From positions 1 to 24,697 of IMG/VR virus record IMGVR_UViG_3300032334_000286: a stretch of DNA of 24,697 nucleotides; one strand, written 5' to 3'. The notes below the pieces were generated by a model. That model was not told the DNA's origin. It made no database searches and saw only the letters and a program-made list of their open reading frames with translations. Below are positions 1 through 6,831 of the stretch, piece after piece; position 1 is the stretch's first letter, and every line of letters starts with the position of its first letter. This DNA is from a virus. The translations under genes were made by a program, and so were the position numbers.

Positions 1-2
1 CC

Positions 3-1256
3 TATATGGTAAACTCCGCACGTTCCCCTATATTCTATGATTCTGAGGATACATCATTCTACTTTGATGGAAACGGAACTACTAGATGGCAGGGAACTGA
101 TGATTACTCTAAAATGAGAATCGGTTTGACTGGTAAAGGTAACTTCCGTAGAAACAACTACACTGGTGATAGTAACTATTGGATTGGTTCAATGGGTTGG
201 GGTACAACTGACTTGAATGATGTTTGGAACTGGGGTAGTGGATTCTTTGATACTTGGTCTAATCCGGGCAACCAACCTCCGGGAACTTCACACTGGGTAG
301 GGGTTCAAGCAGCTCACTATACTTGTGGATATGGTTGCGGATATGGATGGCAGTTAGCAAGTGGGCCGGTATCAACAATGTACTTTAGAAATACTTGGTC
401 TTCATTCACTGGATGGAGAGGTATGTTGGATAGTGGTAACTATTCTAACTGGGCAATTGCTAGAGGTGGTGATACTATACAGGGTAGAATTTACTTCCAA
501 TATGAAAGAGGATATTATGGAACTTCTACCGATTCATCAACATTACAGGCTTACACTACTGGAAACAATGGTGCATTCATGTCTTATCATAAAGGTGGAT
601 ACTACGCTATTAACTTAGGATTGGATGGTGATAACGTATTCCGTTTAGGTGGTTGGTCTTCTAGATGGCCTCGTATGTATTGGGATGCAGATGGTGCAAC
701 TACTGTTGGTGTACCATATGTAGTACGTTCAAACTTTGATAACTATGGTGGCGGTGGTATTTGGGTATCTGATGATGGTGACCTTTGTGACTTGAATGAT
801 GGTTACTTAGCATTGAGAGCTTCGTATGGTTTAAGAATTCATACTGGTAATAGAGGTGGTGGTGCTACGATTGCATTAAGATATGATGGACAAATTATAG
901 CATCAAACAACATTATTGCATATGGTTCTCCATCGGATATTAGATTAAAAGAAAATATTAAACCTTTAGAAAACTCATTAGAAAAAGTAATGAAAATGAG
1001 AGGGGTTGAATATGATTGGAGAGAAGGTACTGATGAATATGAAACTACTAAACTAAGACATGATATCGGATTCATCGCTCAGGAAATAGAAGATGTTGTT
1101 CCTGATTTAGTAAGAGCAGGTGAGGATGGTTATTTGGCAGTTAGAGATAGAGGTATTCCAGCATTATTGTTAGAAGCTATCAAAGAATTAAAAGCTGAGT
1201 TAGATGAAACTAAAAAAGAATTAAAAGAATTAAAAGAAAAAATGAGTTTTGAATAA
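3..1256 (+). CDS. Tail fibre / receptor-binding protein, C-terminal part, with S74 chaperone (5' partial)
   Basis: The frame is open to the left window edge. The ATG at 6 is only the first one visible, so the true start probably lies outside. About 300 residues of low-complexity beta-rich sequence, full of Gly, Trp, Tyr and Asn, are typical of a trimeric fibre shaft or tip; an early motif (ARSPIFYDSEDTSFYFD) is a repeat type common in phage fibres. From Ser310-Asp311 (counted from the ATG at 6) the sequence SDIRLKENIKPLENSLEKV, then IGFIAQEIE and a C-terminal coiled coil (KELKAELDETKKELKELKEK), matches the peptidase S74 intramolecular chaperone of endosialidase-type fibres. In that family the domain folds the trimer and then cuts itself off at the Ser before Asp. 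Receptor binding is inferred. A late-promoter motif follows the gene. Confidence 0.9.
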   Translation, partial: YMVNSARSPIFYDSEDTSFYFDGNGTTRWQGTDDYSKMRIGLTGKGNFRRNNYTGDSNYWIGSMGWGTTDLNDVWNWGSGFFDTWSNPGNQPPGTSHWVGVQAAHYTCGYGCGYGWQLASGPVSTMYFRNTWSSFTGWRGMLDSGNYSNWAIARGGDTIQGRIYFQYERGYYGTSTDSSTLQAYTTGNNGAFMSYHKGGYYAINLGLDGDNVFRLGGWSSRWPRMYWDADGATTVGVPYVVRSNFDNYGGGGIWVSDDGDLCDLNDGYLALRASYGLRIHTGNRGGGATIALRYDGQIIASNNIIAYGSPSDIRLKENIKPLENSLEKVMKMRGVEYDWREGTDEYETTKLRHDIGFIAQEIEDVVPDLVRAGEDGYLAVRDRGIPALLLEAIKELKAELDETKKELKELKEKMSFE

Positions 1257-1263
1257 AAACTAT

Positions 1264-1271
1264 ATATTTAT
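1264..1271 (+). promoter_or_regulatory. Candidate late promoter motif ATATTTAT
   Basis: Copy of the RTATTTAT motif, 20 bases upstream of the ATG at 1292, in an almost pure A/T gap after the fibre gene. Assigned because the same octamer recurs before most transcription units in this window. Confidence 0.55.
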
Positions 1272-1291
1272 ATATATAAAATAGAATAACT

Positions 1292-1717
1292 ATGGCAATT
1301 AAAATTAATACAACAATAGGAACATCGCAAGGTGTTACAGACGAAGCTTATGTAAGAATTTATCGTTATGTTGTAGATAGAAACAAAGGAGCTCTTGAAT
1401 TATATGTTAATGTATTTAAGAGTGAAGAAGAAGCTAATTTAATTGAAACATCAATAGCTTCTAGAGTTGGTTCTCCGATACATGATAGATTTCTTGCAAA
1501 AGTTGATGCAATACCACATTGGCATTCTATTCCAATGACAGCATCTATAACAGAAGTAATTGATGGTAGGTCATATCAAAAAACAGTAGCTGATTTTTCA
1601 TCTTTACAAGGAGCTGATATATTTGCACAAGCATATCCACTTTTAAAAGCAAAATTAGCAGATGATTTAAAAGAAAGAAATGTTATATCATCTACATCTC
1701 AATTGGAAGATTGTTAA
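1292..1717 (+). CDS. Hypothetical virion-associated protein, 141 aa
   Basis: I do not recognise this family. It starts MAIKINTTIGTSQG after the motif at 1264-1271 and encodes a soluble protein of mixed alpha/beta character with no signal peptide or membrane segment. Residues about 15-55 look like beta strands with a helix (YVRIYRYVVDRNKGALELYVNVF), and the C-terminus is helical and charged. It sits between a tail fibre gene and the sheath/tube genes, so a structural or fibre-attachment role is plausible but is inferred from position only. The start is the first ATG in the frame after the promoter motif, and there is no Shine-Dalgarno sequence. Confidence 0.75.
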   Translation: MAIKINTTIGTSQGVTDEAYVRIYRYVVDRNKGALELYVNVFKSEEEANLIETSIASRVGSPIHDRFLAKVDAIPHWHSIPMTASITEVIDGRSYQKTVADFSSLQGADIFAQAYPLLKAKLADDLKERNVISSTSQLEDC

Positions 1718-1730
1718 TCCTTATAATTAA

Positions 1731-1738
1731 ATATTTAT
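1731..1738 (+). promoter_or_regulatory. Candidate late promoter motif ATATTTAT, 5 bases before a start codon
   Basis: Exact motif ending only 5 bases before the ATG at 1744. If transcription starts about 6 bases past the box, as at T4 late promoters, the mRNA would begin at or next to the ATG. Confidence 0.5.
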
Positions 1739-1743
1739 AAACA

Positions 1744-2034
1744 ATGATACTAACAACAATACAAAATAAAAACTTATTTGGAAAAACAATTAATGTTGTT
1801 TTGACTAATATTATGAGTTATGATTTAGGAAAGGATGAATGTAGATTAAGATATGAATTAAGATTCAGAGACCCTAATAGAGAATCTGACGCAGTTCCTG
1901 ATACTATTATAAGTAGTGGAATATGGGATGTACCGGTTAATGTATTAAATGCATGGAGTGGTAGTAATACTTATTTAGCAGATAAAATGTGTGAGGAATT
2001 TCAATTAACAAAAATTGCACATACATTATCATAA
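1744..2034 (+). CDS. Hypothetical protein, 96 aa
   Basis: Small protein of unknown family. The sequence MILTTIQNKNLFGKTINVVL followed by LRYELRFRDP suggests beta strands, and the C-terminal half has a short helix (LADKMCEEFQLTKI). There is no membrane segment. The ATG at 1744 lies 5 bases after a promoter motif, so either the mRNA is leaderless or translation begins at the in-frame ATG at 1813 (MSYDLGKDE). I prefer 1744 because the residues before Met24 continue a plausible beta strand. Its position among tail genes suggests a virion component, without further support. Confidence 0.7.
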   Translation: MILTTIQNKNLFGKTINVVLTNIMSYDLGKDECRLRYELRFRDPNRESDAVPDTIISSGIWDVPVNVLNAWSGSNTYLADKMCEEFQLTKIAHTLS

Positions 2035-2048
2035 TTTTCAAAAAAGAA

Positions 2049-2056
2049 ATATTTAT
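2049..2056 (+). promoter_or_regulatory. Candidate late promoter motif ATATTTAT
   Basis: Exact motif 14 bases before the ATG at 2071, in the 36-base gap between two small genes. Confidence 0.5.
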
Positions 2057-2070
2057 TAAAAAGAAATACT

Positions 2071-2469
2071 ATGGCATTAACATATGAGTGGAAAATAACT
2101 CAAATTAAAAAAACAACTAATAATAGTGTTGATAACGCTATAATTGGTACTAGATGGGAAGTTAAAGGAACTGATGCAGATGGAAATGAAGCTACATTTG
2201 CTGGAGCAACTCCATTTACATTGGACCAAATTAATCCTGATAACTTTATTCCATACAGCGAATTGACAGAAGAAGTTGTATTAAATTGGATTAAAGAATA
2301 TGTTAGTGGTTCAAATAGAGTAACTAATTATTGGGACCATATATCTAAGAAAATAAATGACCAACTAGAAGAAAAAACATCTGTTATCAACAATGTTGAT
2401 GCAGTTAATTTACCTTGGTCACCAATGTCTGGTTCAGCAGATGCTGCTACTGGTTCTTTAGTGGTTTAA
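2071..2469 (+). CDS. Small virion-type protein, 132 aa (resembles short cyanophage structural proteins)
   Basis: Begins MALTYEWKITQIKKTTN and contains GTDADGNEATFAGATPF, then a helical ELTEEVVLNWIKEYV, and ends with a Pro/Ser-rich tail (NLPWSPMSGSADAATG). This layout (strand, TDxDGNExxFxGATPF, then EExVLxWI) resembles short hypothetical proteins encoded near structural genes of T4-like cyanophages; this is from memory and I cannot verify it by search. No catalytic motif is visible. It is the last gene before a long hairpin at 2487-2534 that separates it from the sheath gene. Confidence 0.75.
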   Translation: MALTYEWKITQIKKTTNNSVDNAIIGTRWEVKGTDADGNEATFAGATPFTLDQINPDNFIPYSELTEEVVLNWIKEYVSGSNRVTNYWDHISKKINDQLEEKTSVINNVDAVNLPWSPMSGSADAATGSLVV

Positions 2470-2486
2470 TTGAAAATATTAAGTTT

Positions 2487-2534
2487 AAATGTCCAAAGTG
2501 CAGATTTATAAACAAATTTGTGTTTTGGACATTT
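2487..2534 (+). terminator. Long two-part hairpin between small-gene cluster and sheath gene
   Basis: Outer stem AAATGTCCAAA (2487-2497) pairs perfectly with TTTGGACATTT (2524-2534). An inner stem CAGATTT/AAATTTG (with one G-U pair) sits on a short internal loop. It is followed by TTTTCTTTA, a weak U tract. It could be a terminator, an RNA-stability element protecting the upstream 3' end, or both. Confidence 0.6.
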
Positions 2535-2539
2535 TCTTT

Positions 2540-2547
2540 ATATTTAT
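2540..2547 (+). promoter_or_regulatory. Candidate late promoter motif ATATTTAT for sheath
   Basis: Exact motif directly after the hairpin at 2487-2534 and 59 bases before the sheath ATG, giving the sheath mRNA a leader of about 53 bases if transcription starts 6 bases past the box. Confidence 0.55.
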
Positions 2548-2606
2548 ATAAGTAATTAATAGGATTTTCTTAATTACAAACTTAAAATACAAATTCGAAA
2601 AATAAA

Positions 2607-4925
2607 ATGGCAGAAAGAATCGTATCACCCGGCGTATTCACAAGAGAAAATGACCTTTCCTTCCTAGCGCAAGGAGTTGGTGAGATTGGAGCAGCATTTA
2701 TAGGACCTTTTAAGCAAGGACCTGCATTTGTTCCAACTATTGTTAGAACGCAATCAGAATTCGAAGATATCTTTGGAACTCCTGATGGAACTTATTATAC
2801 TGAATATGCAGTACAAAACTATTTAAGAGAAGCTGGAAGTGCTACCATCGTAAGAGTTGGTGGTATTGGTGGATATACTCAAAATTTACCTGTTGGTATT
2901 TTTGCATCTGGTGGTTTAGTTGGTCAAAAACTTATTGGAGTTTTATATTCAACTGAAACTGGAGATGAAGCGGTAGGATTTAAAACACCAACCATAACAG
3001 CAGCTGGACCTGGATTTGCATCTGGTTCTTTTGTATTATCTTCTTCATTTGGATTTGTATCGGCTTCTATTTTAGAAACTGCTACTAACGATGTGGTAGA
3101 TACATTTGGTTCTTCACCATTTGGAGCTAAAACAGCATATACTTACGCTTATTTTAAAGATACAGCAACTAATAATTACACTAACGCTGCAATAGGAATT
3201 GAAGGAGGTACATATGTATCAGCATCAGGATTACCATCGCAAGTGTATGGTGATATAAGTTCAGCTGAAACTCCATATGTTAAATCTCAAAAAGATAATA
3301 ACAATGTTAGATACGATTTATTTAAGTTTGTAACTTTAGGACATGGTACTCCATATAACACTAAATTTAAGATTGGTATTTCTAATGTTAAAGCAGCTGG
3401 TGAAGATGGAGCAACTGATTATTCAACATTCACTGTAACTGTAAGAGGATTTAGTGATACCGATAAGAGAAAGACTGTAATTGAAACATTTAATAATGTA
3501 AATTTAGACCCTGCTTCTCCTAACTATATAGCTAGAAGAATAGGTGATAGATGGAATACGATTGATTCTGATGGTAAGATAACCGAAAATGGCGATTACA
3601 CAAATAAATCAAAGTATGTAAGAGTAGTGGTAGCTGAAGCGGGTTCATTCCCAATTTCATCAGCACCATTTGGACATGCAGCATATGTTAATCCAATTGC
3701 ATTGGCAGCTGGAGATGTAAATAAAGTACCTGCAGTAGTTTACCAAACTGGTTCAGCAAATAACACATCATCATCTCCTGTATATTATTCTGGATTTGAT
3801 TTTGAAACTATTGGAACATCAGATGATAACAAACAATACTTAAAACCAATTCCTGCTGGAGTAGTAACTGGAGCTAACACAGCATTCGCATTTGATTCAC
3901 AATTAACTTATCAAATGACAGGTTCGGCAGCTGGTGATATGGTTAAAAGACAATTTGTATTAGGATTCCAATATGGATTTGATGGTAACGCACCAACTGT
4001 AAAAATCAACTTGGGTTCAAATATTACTGGAGCAAATACGCAAGGATTTAATTGTTCAAACAATTCAACTAATGGTTCAATTGCATATACAAAAGCAATT
4101 AACGCTGTATCAAACGCAGATGAGTGGGATATCAACTTAGTTGTAACTCCTGGTATCATTCGTTCTTTACACCCATCTATTACTACAAAAGTAATTGATA
4201 TGGTTGAAAATAGACAAGATTGTTTCTATATCGCTGATTTTGTAGCAGCAAATGCAACAATTACTGAAGCAACCGAAGAAGCAAATTCAGTAGATTCTAA
4301 CTATGTTGGAACTTACTACCCTTGGGTTAAGACAGTTGATACAAATAGTAATAAATTAATGAGTGTACCTCCATCAGTATTGATGCCGGCTGTATTCGCT
4401 TCTAATGATAGATTAGCAGCTGAATGGTTCGCACCTGCTGGTTTAAACAGAGGTGGTATTACTGGAGCAGTTTCAGTATTGAATAGATTAACACATTCTG
4501 AAAGAGATACTCTATATGAGAACAAAGTAAACCCAATCGCAGCATTCCCTGGACAAGGTATTGTAGCATTCGGACAGAAGACATTGCAAGATAAGGCATC
4601 AGCTTTAGATAGAATCAATGTTAGAAGATTACTTATCACTCTTAAGAAGTTTATCGCTTCAACATCTCGTTTCTTAGTGTTCGAACAAAATACTTCTACA
4701 ACTCGTCAAAGATTCTTAAACACTGTGAACCCTTATTTAGAGGCAGTTCAACAAAGACAAGGTTTATACGCTTTCAGAGTTGTGATGGATGAATCAAACA
4801 ACACACCTGATGTAATTGATAGAAACATATTAGCAGGACAAATTTTCTTACAACCGGCTAAGACAGCTGAATTCATAGTAATTGATTTCAACATCTTACC
4901 AACTGGAGCAAGTTTTAACGCATAA
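2607..4925 (+). CDS. Contractile tail sheath protein (T4 gp18-like)
   Basis: The 772-residue product forms the contractile outer tube of the tail, polymerising around the tail tube and shortening at injection. The N-terminus (SPGVFTRENDLSFLAQGVGE, then AAFIGPFKQGPAFVPTIV and FEDIFGTPDGTYYTEYAVQN) is the usual sheath opening. The C-terminal third carries the conserved sheath core: WFAPAGLNRGGITGAV, LYENKVNPIAAFPGQGIVAF, GQKTL and INVRRLLITLKKFI, ending in a beta strand (EFIVIDFNILPTGASF) that in the family links subunits. Length is in the normal range for T4-like sheaths (659 in T4), with extra surface-domain sequence in the middle (about residues 100-450). The next gene is the tail tube. The codon choice in its C-terminal part looks optimised, as expected for an abundant protein. 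Confidence 0.96.
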   Translation: MAERIVSPGVFTRENDLSFLAQGVGEIGAAFIGPFKQGPAFVPTIVRTQSEFEDIFGTPDGTYYTEYAVQNYLREAGSATIVRVGGIGGYTQNLPVGIFASGGLVGQKLIGVLYSTETGDEAVGFKTPTITAAGPGFASGSFVLSSSFGFVSASILETATNDVVDTFGSSPFGAKTAYTYAYFKDTATNNYTNAAIGIEGGTYVSASGLPSQVYGDISSAETPYVKSQKDNNNVRYDLFKFVTLGHGTPYNTKFKIGISNVKAAGEDGATDYSTFTVTVRGFSDTDKRKTVIETFNNVNLDPASPNYIARRIGDRWNTIDSDGKITENGDYTNKSKYVRVVVAEAGSFPISSAPFGHAAYVNPIALAAGDVNKVPAVVYQTGSANNTSSSPVYYSGFDFETIGTSDDNKQYLKPIPAGVVTGANTAFAFDSQLTYQMTGSAAGDMVKRQFVLGFQYGFDGNAPTVKINLGSNITGANTQGFNCSNNSTNGSIAYTKAINAVSNADEWDINLVVTPGIIRSLHPSITTKVIDMVENRQDCFYIADFVAANATITEATEEANSVDSNYVGTYYPWVKTVDTNSNKLMSVPPSVLMPAVFASNDRLAAEWFAPAGLNRGGITGAVSVLNRLTHSERDTLYENKVNPIAAFPGQGIVAFGQKTLQDKASALDRINVRRLLITLKKFIASTSRFLVFEQNTSTTRQRFLNTVNPYLEAVQQRQGLYAFRVVMDESNNTPDVIDRNILAGQIFLQPAKTAEFIVIDFNILPTGASFNA

Positions 4926-4945
4926 TACGAAAATCAATAAAGTAG

Positions 4946-4953
4946 ATATTTAT
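4946..4953 (+). promoter_or_regulatory. Candidate late promoter motif ATATTTAT for tail tube
   Basis: Exact motif 24 bases before the tube ATG at 4978. The same leader has AAAGGA at 4965-4970, seven bases before the ATG: one of the few Shine-Dalgarno-like sequences in this window, before what should be a very abundant protein. Confidence 0.55.
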
Positions 4954-4977
4954 TAATACAAATAAAAGGAATAAAAA

Positions 4978-5466
4978 ATGGCAGAAATATTAGAGTTTGA
5001 TAAGATGTTCTATACGAACTTCGAACCGAAGATGAAAAATAGATATGTGATGGAAATCGATGGGATTCCTTCATATCTTGTAAAGGCAGCAAATAGACCT
5101 ACAATTCAATTTGAAACCGTAACTTTAGACCATATCAACGTAAAGAGAAAGTTAAAAGGTAAAGGTGAGTGGCAAGATATCACTATCACTCTTTATGACC
5201 CAATCGTTCCTTCTGGAGCACAAGCGGTAATGGAGTGGGTTCGTTTAGGACATGAATCAATCACTGGTAGAGATGGATACGCTGATTTCTATAAGAAAGA
5301 TGTTGATTTCTATCTTTTAGGACCAGTTGGTGATAAGATTGAACAATGGAAGTTAAAAGGTGCATTTATCTCTCAAGCAAACTTTGGAGATTTAGCATTC
5401 GATTCTAACGAACCAGCAACAATCGAATTAACACTATCTTATGATTACGCAATCTTAGAATTCTAA
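4978..5466 (+). CDS. Tail tube protein (T4 gp19-like)
   Basis: The 162-residue protein matches the tube family in length (163 in T4 gp19) and content. Signs are NRYVMEIDGIPSYLVKAANR, then FETVTLDHINVKRKLKGKGE and WQDITITLYDPIVPSGAQAV near the middle, and a C-terminal strand pair (EPATIELTLSYDYAILEF). It forms the stacked hexameric rings of the inner tail tube through which DNA passes. It lies directly after the sheath gene, the usual order, and is closed by a strong terminator at 5485-5513. The AAAGGA element upstream and frequent use of AAC, ATC and TTC codons fit high expression. Confidence 0.95.
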   Translation: MAEILEFDKMFYTNFEPKMKNRYVMEIDGIPSYLVKAANRPTIQFETVTLDHINVKRKLKGKGEWQDITITLYDPIVPSGAQAVMEWVRLGHESITGRDGYADFYKKDVDFYLLGPVGDKIEQWKLKGAFISQANFGDLAFDSNEPATIELTLSYDYAILEF

Positions 5467-5484
5467 TCTAAAAATAATAAAAAT

Positions 5485-5513
5485 AAGGGGATATCAAAAG
5501 TATCCCCTTTTTT
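5485..5513 (+). terminator. Intrinsic terminator after tail tube gene
   Basis: Perfect 9-bp stem AAGGGGATA/TATCCCCTT with a 7-base loop, followed by a T run (5508-5513), starting 19 bases after the tube stop codon. Confidence 0.92.
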
Positions 5514-5539
5514 ATGCTTTCTAATTTTTTAATTTCTAT

Positions 5540-5547
5540 GTATTTAT
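5540..5547 (+). promoter_or_regulatory. Candidate late promoter motif GTATTTAT
   Basis: The only copy with G in the first position; 24 bases before the ATG at 5572 and just downstream of the tube terminator, so it would start the hub-chaperone transcript. Confidence 0.5.
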
Positions 5548-5571
5548 ATATACAAATAAATAAACAACGTT

Positions 5572-6381
5572 ATGGCAGAAATGGCAAATACATCAAAGGT
5601 GCAAATGCAAACCGCACCTAAACAAAGTGAGTTTCCAACAGAAACAATCGAATTACCTTCACAAGGATTAGTTTATCCAGAAGGACACCCATTAAGAAAG
5701 GGTACAATTGAAATTAAATATATGACAGCAAGAGAAGAAGATATTCTTGCTTCACAAAACCTTATCAAAAAAGGTATTGTTTTGGACAAATTATTTGAAT
5801 CAGTTGTAGTTGAACCTGGTGTAAATCCAAATGATATTTACATTGGTGATAAAAACGCAATCTTATTAGCAACTCGTATTTTAGGATATGGTGCTGATTA
5901 TGAAGTAGAAATAACTGACCCATTTAGTTTAGAAAAACAGGCAGTAACTATTGATTTGGGTAAAGTTCAAACAAAAGATATTGATGTAAGTACTTTAAAT
6001 GCGGAAAACACATATAAATTTTCATTACCTTCAAATGGCAAAGAAATTGAATTTAAATTGCTTACACATGGTGATGAGCAAGAAATAACAAAAGAAACAC
6101 AGGCTTTAGAAAAGTTAAATAAAAACGCAGCTACTCAATATGATGTAACAACTAGATTGAAGTATATGATTAAATCCGTTGATGGTAATACTGATAGAGG
6201 ATTTATCAACAGATGGGTGTATAATGGGTTTTTAGCAAAAGATACAAAGGCTTTTAGAAAATACGTTAAGGAAATAAGTCCTGATTTGGATTTAACATTC
6301 CAATTTACATCACAAATAACTGGTGAATCGGAGGCGCTTGATATACCCTTCGGGATTAACTTTTTTTACCCTACCGCTTGA
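5572..6381 (+). CDS. Baseplate hub assembly protein (T4 gp26-like, T4_baseplate family)
   Basis: The 269-residue protein has the family signature PTETIELPSQGLVYPEGHPL followed by IEIKYMTAREEDILASQNLI and KKGIVLDKLFESVVV. This is the conserved N-terminal half of gp26-type baseplate hub assembly proteins of T4-like phages. In T4 gene 26 is followed by 51, 27, 28 and 29; here it is followed by a gp51-like frame and the tape measure gene, in the same relative order. Its C-terminus (LDIPFGINFFYPTA) stops at TGA 6379-6381 just after a run of seven T (6361-6367). The gp51-like frame starts in the +1 register at that point, so a frameshifted fusion is possible. The protein probably acts as an assembly chaperone rather than a major virion component. 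Confidence 0.85.
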   Translation: MAEMANTSKVQMQTAPKQSEFPTETIELPSQGLVYPEGHPLRKGTIEIKYMTAREEDILASQNLIKKGIVLDKLFESVVVEPGVNPNDIYIGDKNAILLATRILGYGADYEVEITDPFSLEKQAVTIDLGKVQTKDIDVSTLNAENTYKFSLPSNGKEIEFKLLTHGDEQEITKETQALEKLNKNAATQYDVTTRLKYMIKSVDGNTDRGFINRWVYNGFLAKDTKAFRKYVKEISPDLDLTFQFTSQITGESEALDIPFGINFFYPTA

Positions 6382-6571
6382 TTATAGGATACAATTACAT
6401 TCTCAAATTTGGGAAATGGTTCAGTTCAGTAATGGATTTACTTGGTCTGAAGTCTACCATATGCCTGTATATTTAAGAAGGTTTTATTTCAATAAATTGA
6501 TTGAAATGAAGAAAAAAGAAGCTGAAGAGATTAAAAAATCTCAAAGTAAATCTAAAGTGAGGATGCGTTAA
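6380..6571 (+). CDS. gp51-like hub assembly chaperone, +1 frame, no ordinary start (possible frameshift product)
   Basis: About 64 residues beginning DYRIQLHSQIWEMVQFSNGF, then TWSEVYHMPVYLRRFYFNKL, and ending in a Lys/Glu-rich helix. The pattern DYRxQLHxQIWEM-FTWxxVYxMPxxLRxFY resembles short tail-assembly chaperones encoded next to gp26 in T4-like phages, the gp51 position. In this frame the open region runs from a GTG at 6323 inside the upstream gene. The only in-frame ATG (6416) would remove a large part of the conserved block, so neither is a convincing start. A +1 shift at GCT-TGA (6376-6381), or a -2/+1 slip on the T7 run at 6361-6367, would fuse it to the gp26-like protein. The coordinates given are the non-overlapping part only. 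An assembly error in the T run must also be considered. Confidence 0.7.
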   Translation, partial: DYRIQLHSQIWEMVQFSNGFTWSEVYHMPVYLRRFYFNKLIEMKKKEAEEIKKSQSKSKVRMR

Positions 6572-6584
6572 TCCTCACTTTTTT
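6555..6584 (+). terminator. Intrinsic terminator containing the stop codon of the gp51-like frame
   Basis: Perfect 10-bp stem AAGTGAGGAT (6555-6564) / ATCCTCACTT (6571-6580), 6-base loop, then TTTT. The TAA stop at 6569-6571 lies in the loop and stem edge, so the last codons are part of the terminator. Confidence 0.9.
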
Positions 6585-6592
6585 ATTATCCA

Positions 6593-6600
6593 ATATTTAT
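6593..6600 (+). promoter_or_regulatory. Candidate late promoter motif ATATTTAT for tape-measure/baseplate operon
   Basis: Exact motif 19 bases before the ATG at 6620. No further copy occurs upstream of the next five genes, which are packed closely and probably share this transcript. Confidence 0.6.
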
Positions 6601-6619
6601 ACAATATAAAGAATAAACC

Positions 6620-6826
6620 ATGGGAAAAAAATTAAACGAAGGAATTGTTGATAAATTTATAGATAGTTTTTTTGATTCGTACAAAAAAGGATTAGACCAG
6701 CAATTTATTAATAAAACAAAAGAAAGAAGTCCTGAACTTGCTAAAGGGTTGCAAGATGCTACTGAGCAAATGGATGATATTGTGAAATATCTTCAAAAAT
6801 TAGATAAACAAAACCCAAATAGATAA
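6620..6826 (+). CDS. Hypothetical small helical protein, 68 aa
   Basis: Short, strongly charged and predicted to be all-helical (for example KLNEGIVDKFIDSFFDSYKK and EQMDDIVKYLQKLDKQ). It has no signal peptide or membrane segment and I know no family for it. It is the first gene after the promoter motif at 6593, and the tape measure gene begins 5 bases after its stop, so the two are probably co-translated. A role as a small partner or chaperone of the tape measure protein is possible but rests on position alone. Confidence 0.75.
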   Translation: MGKKLNEGIVDKFIDSFFDSYKKGLDQQFINKTKERSPELAKGLQDATEQMDDIVKYLQKLDKQNPNR

Positions 6827-6831
6827 TTTAA

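Noticed and set aside
6323-6382. GTG at 6323 as start of the gp51-like gene
   Set aside because: It lies 59 bases inside the gp26-like gene and adds residues (NRRRLIYPSGLTFF) that look like an out-of-frame reading of the conserved upstream C-terminus.
6468-6475. TATATTTA resembling a host -7 box inside the gp51-like frame
   Set aside because: No TTTG lies 20 bases upstream (nearest TTGG is at a different spacing), and no gene begins shortly after it.
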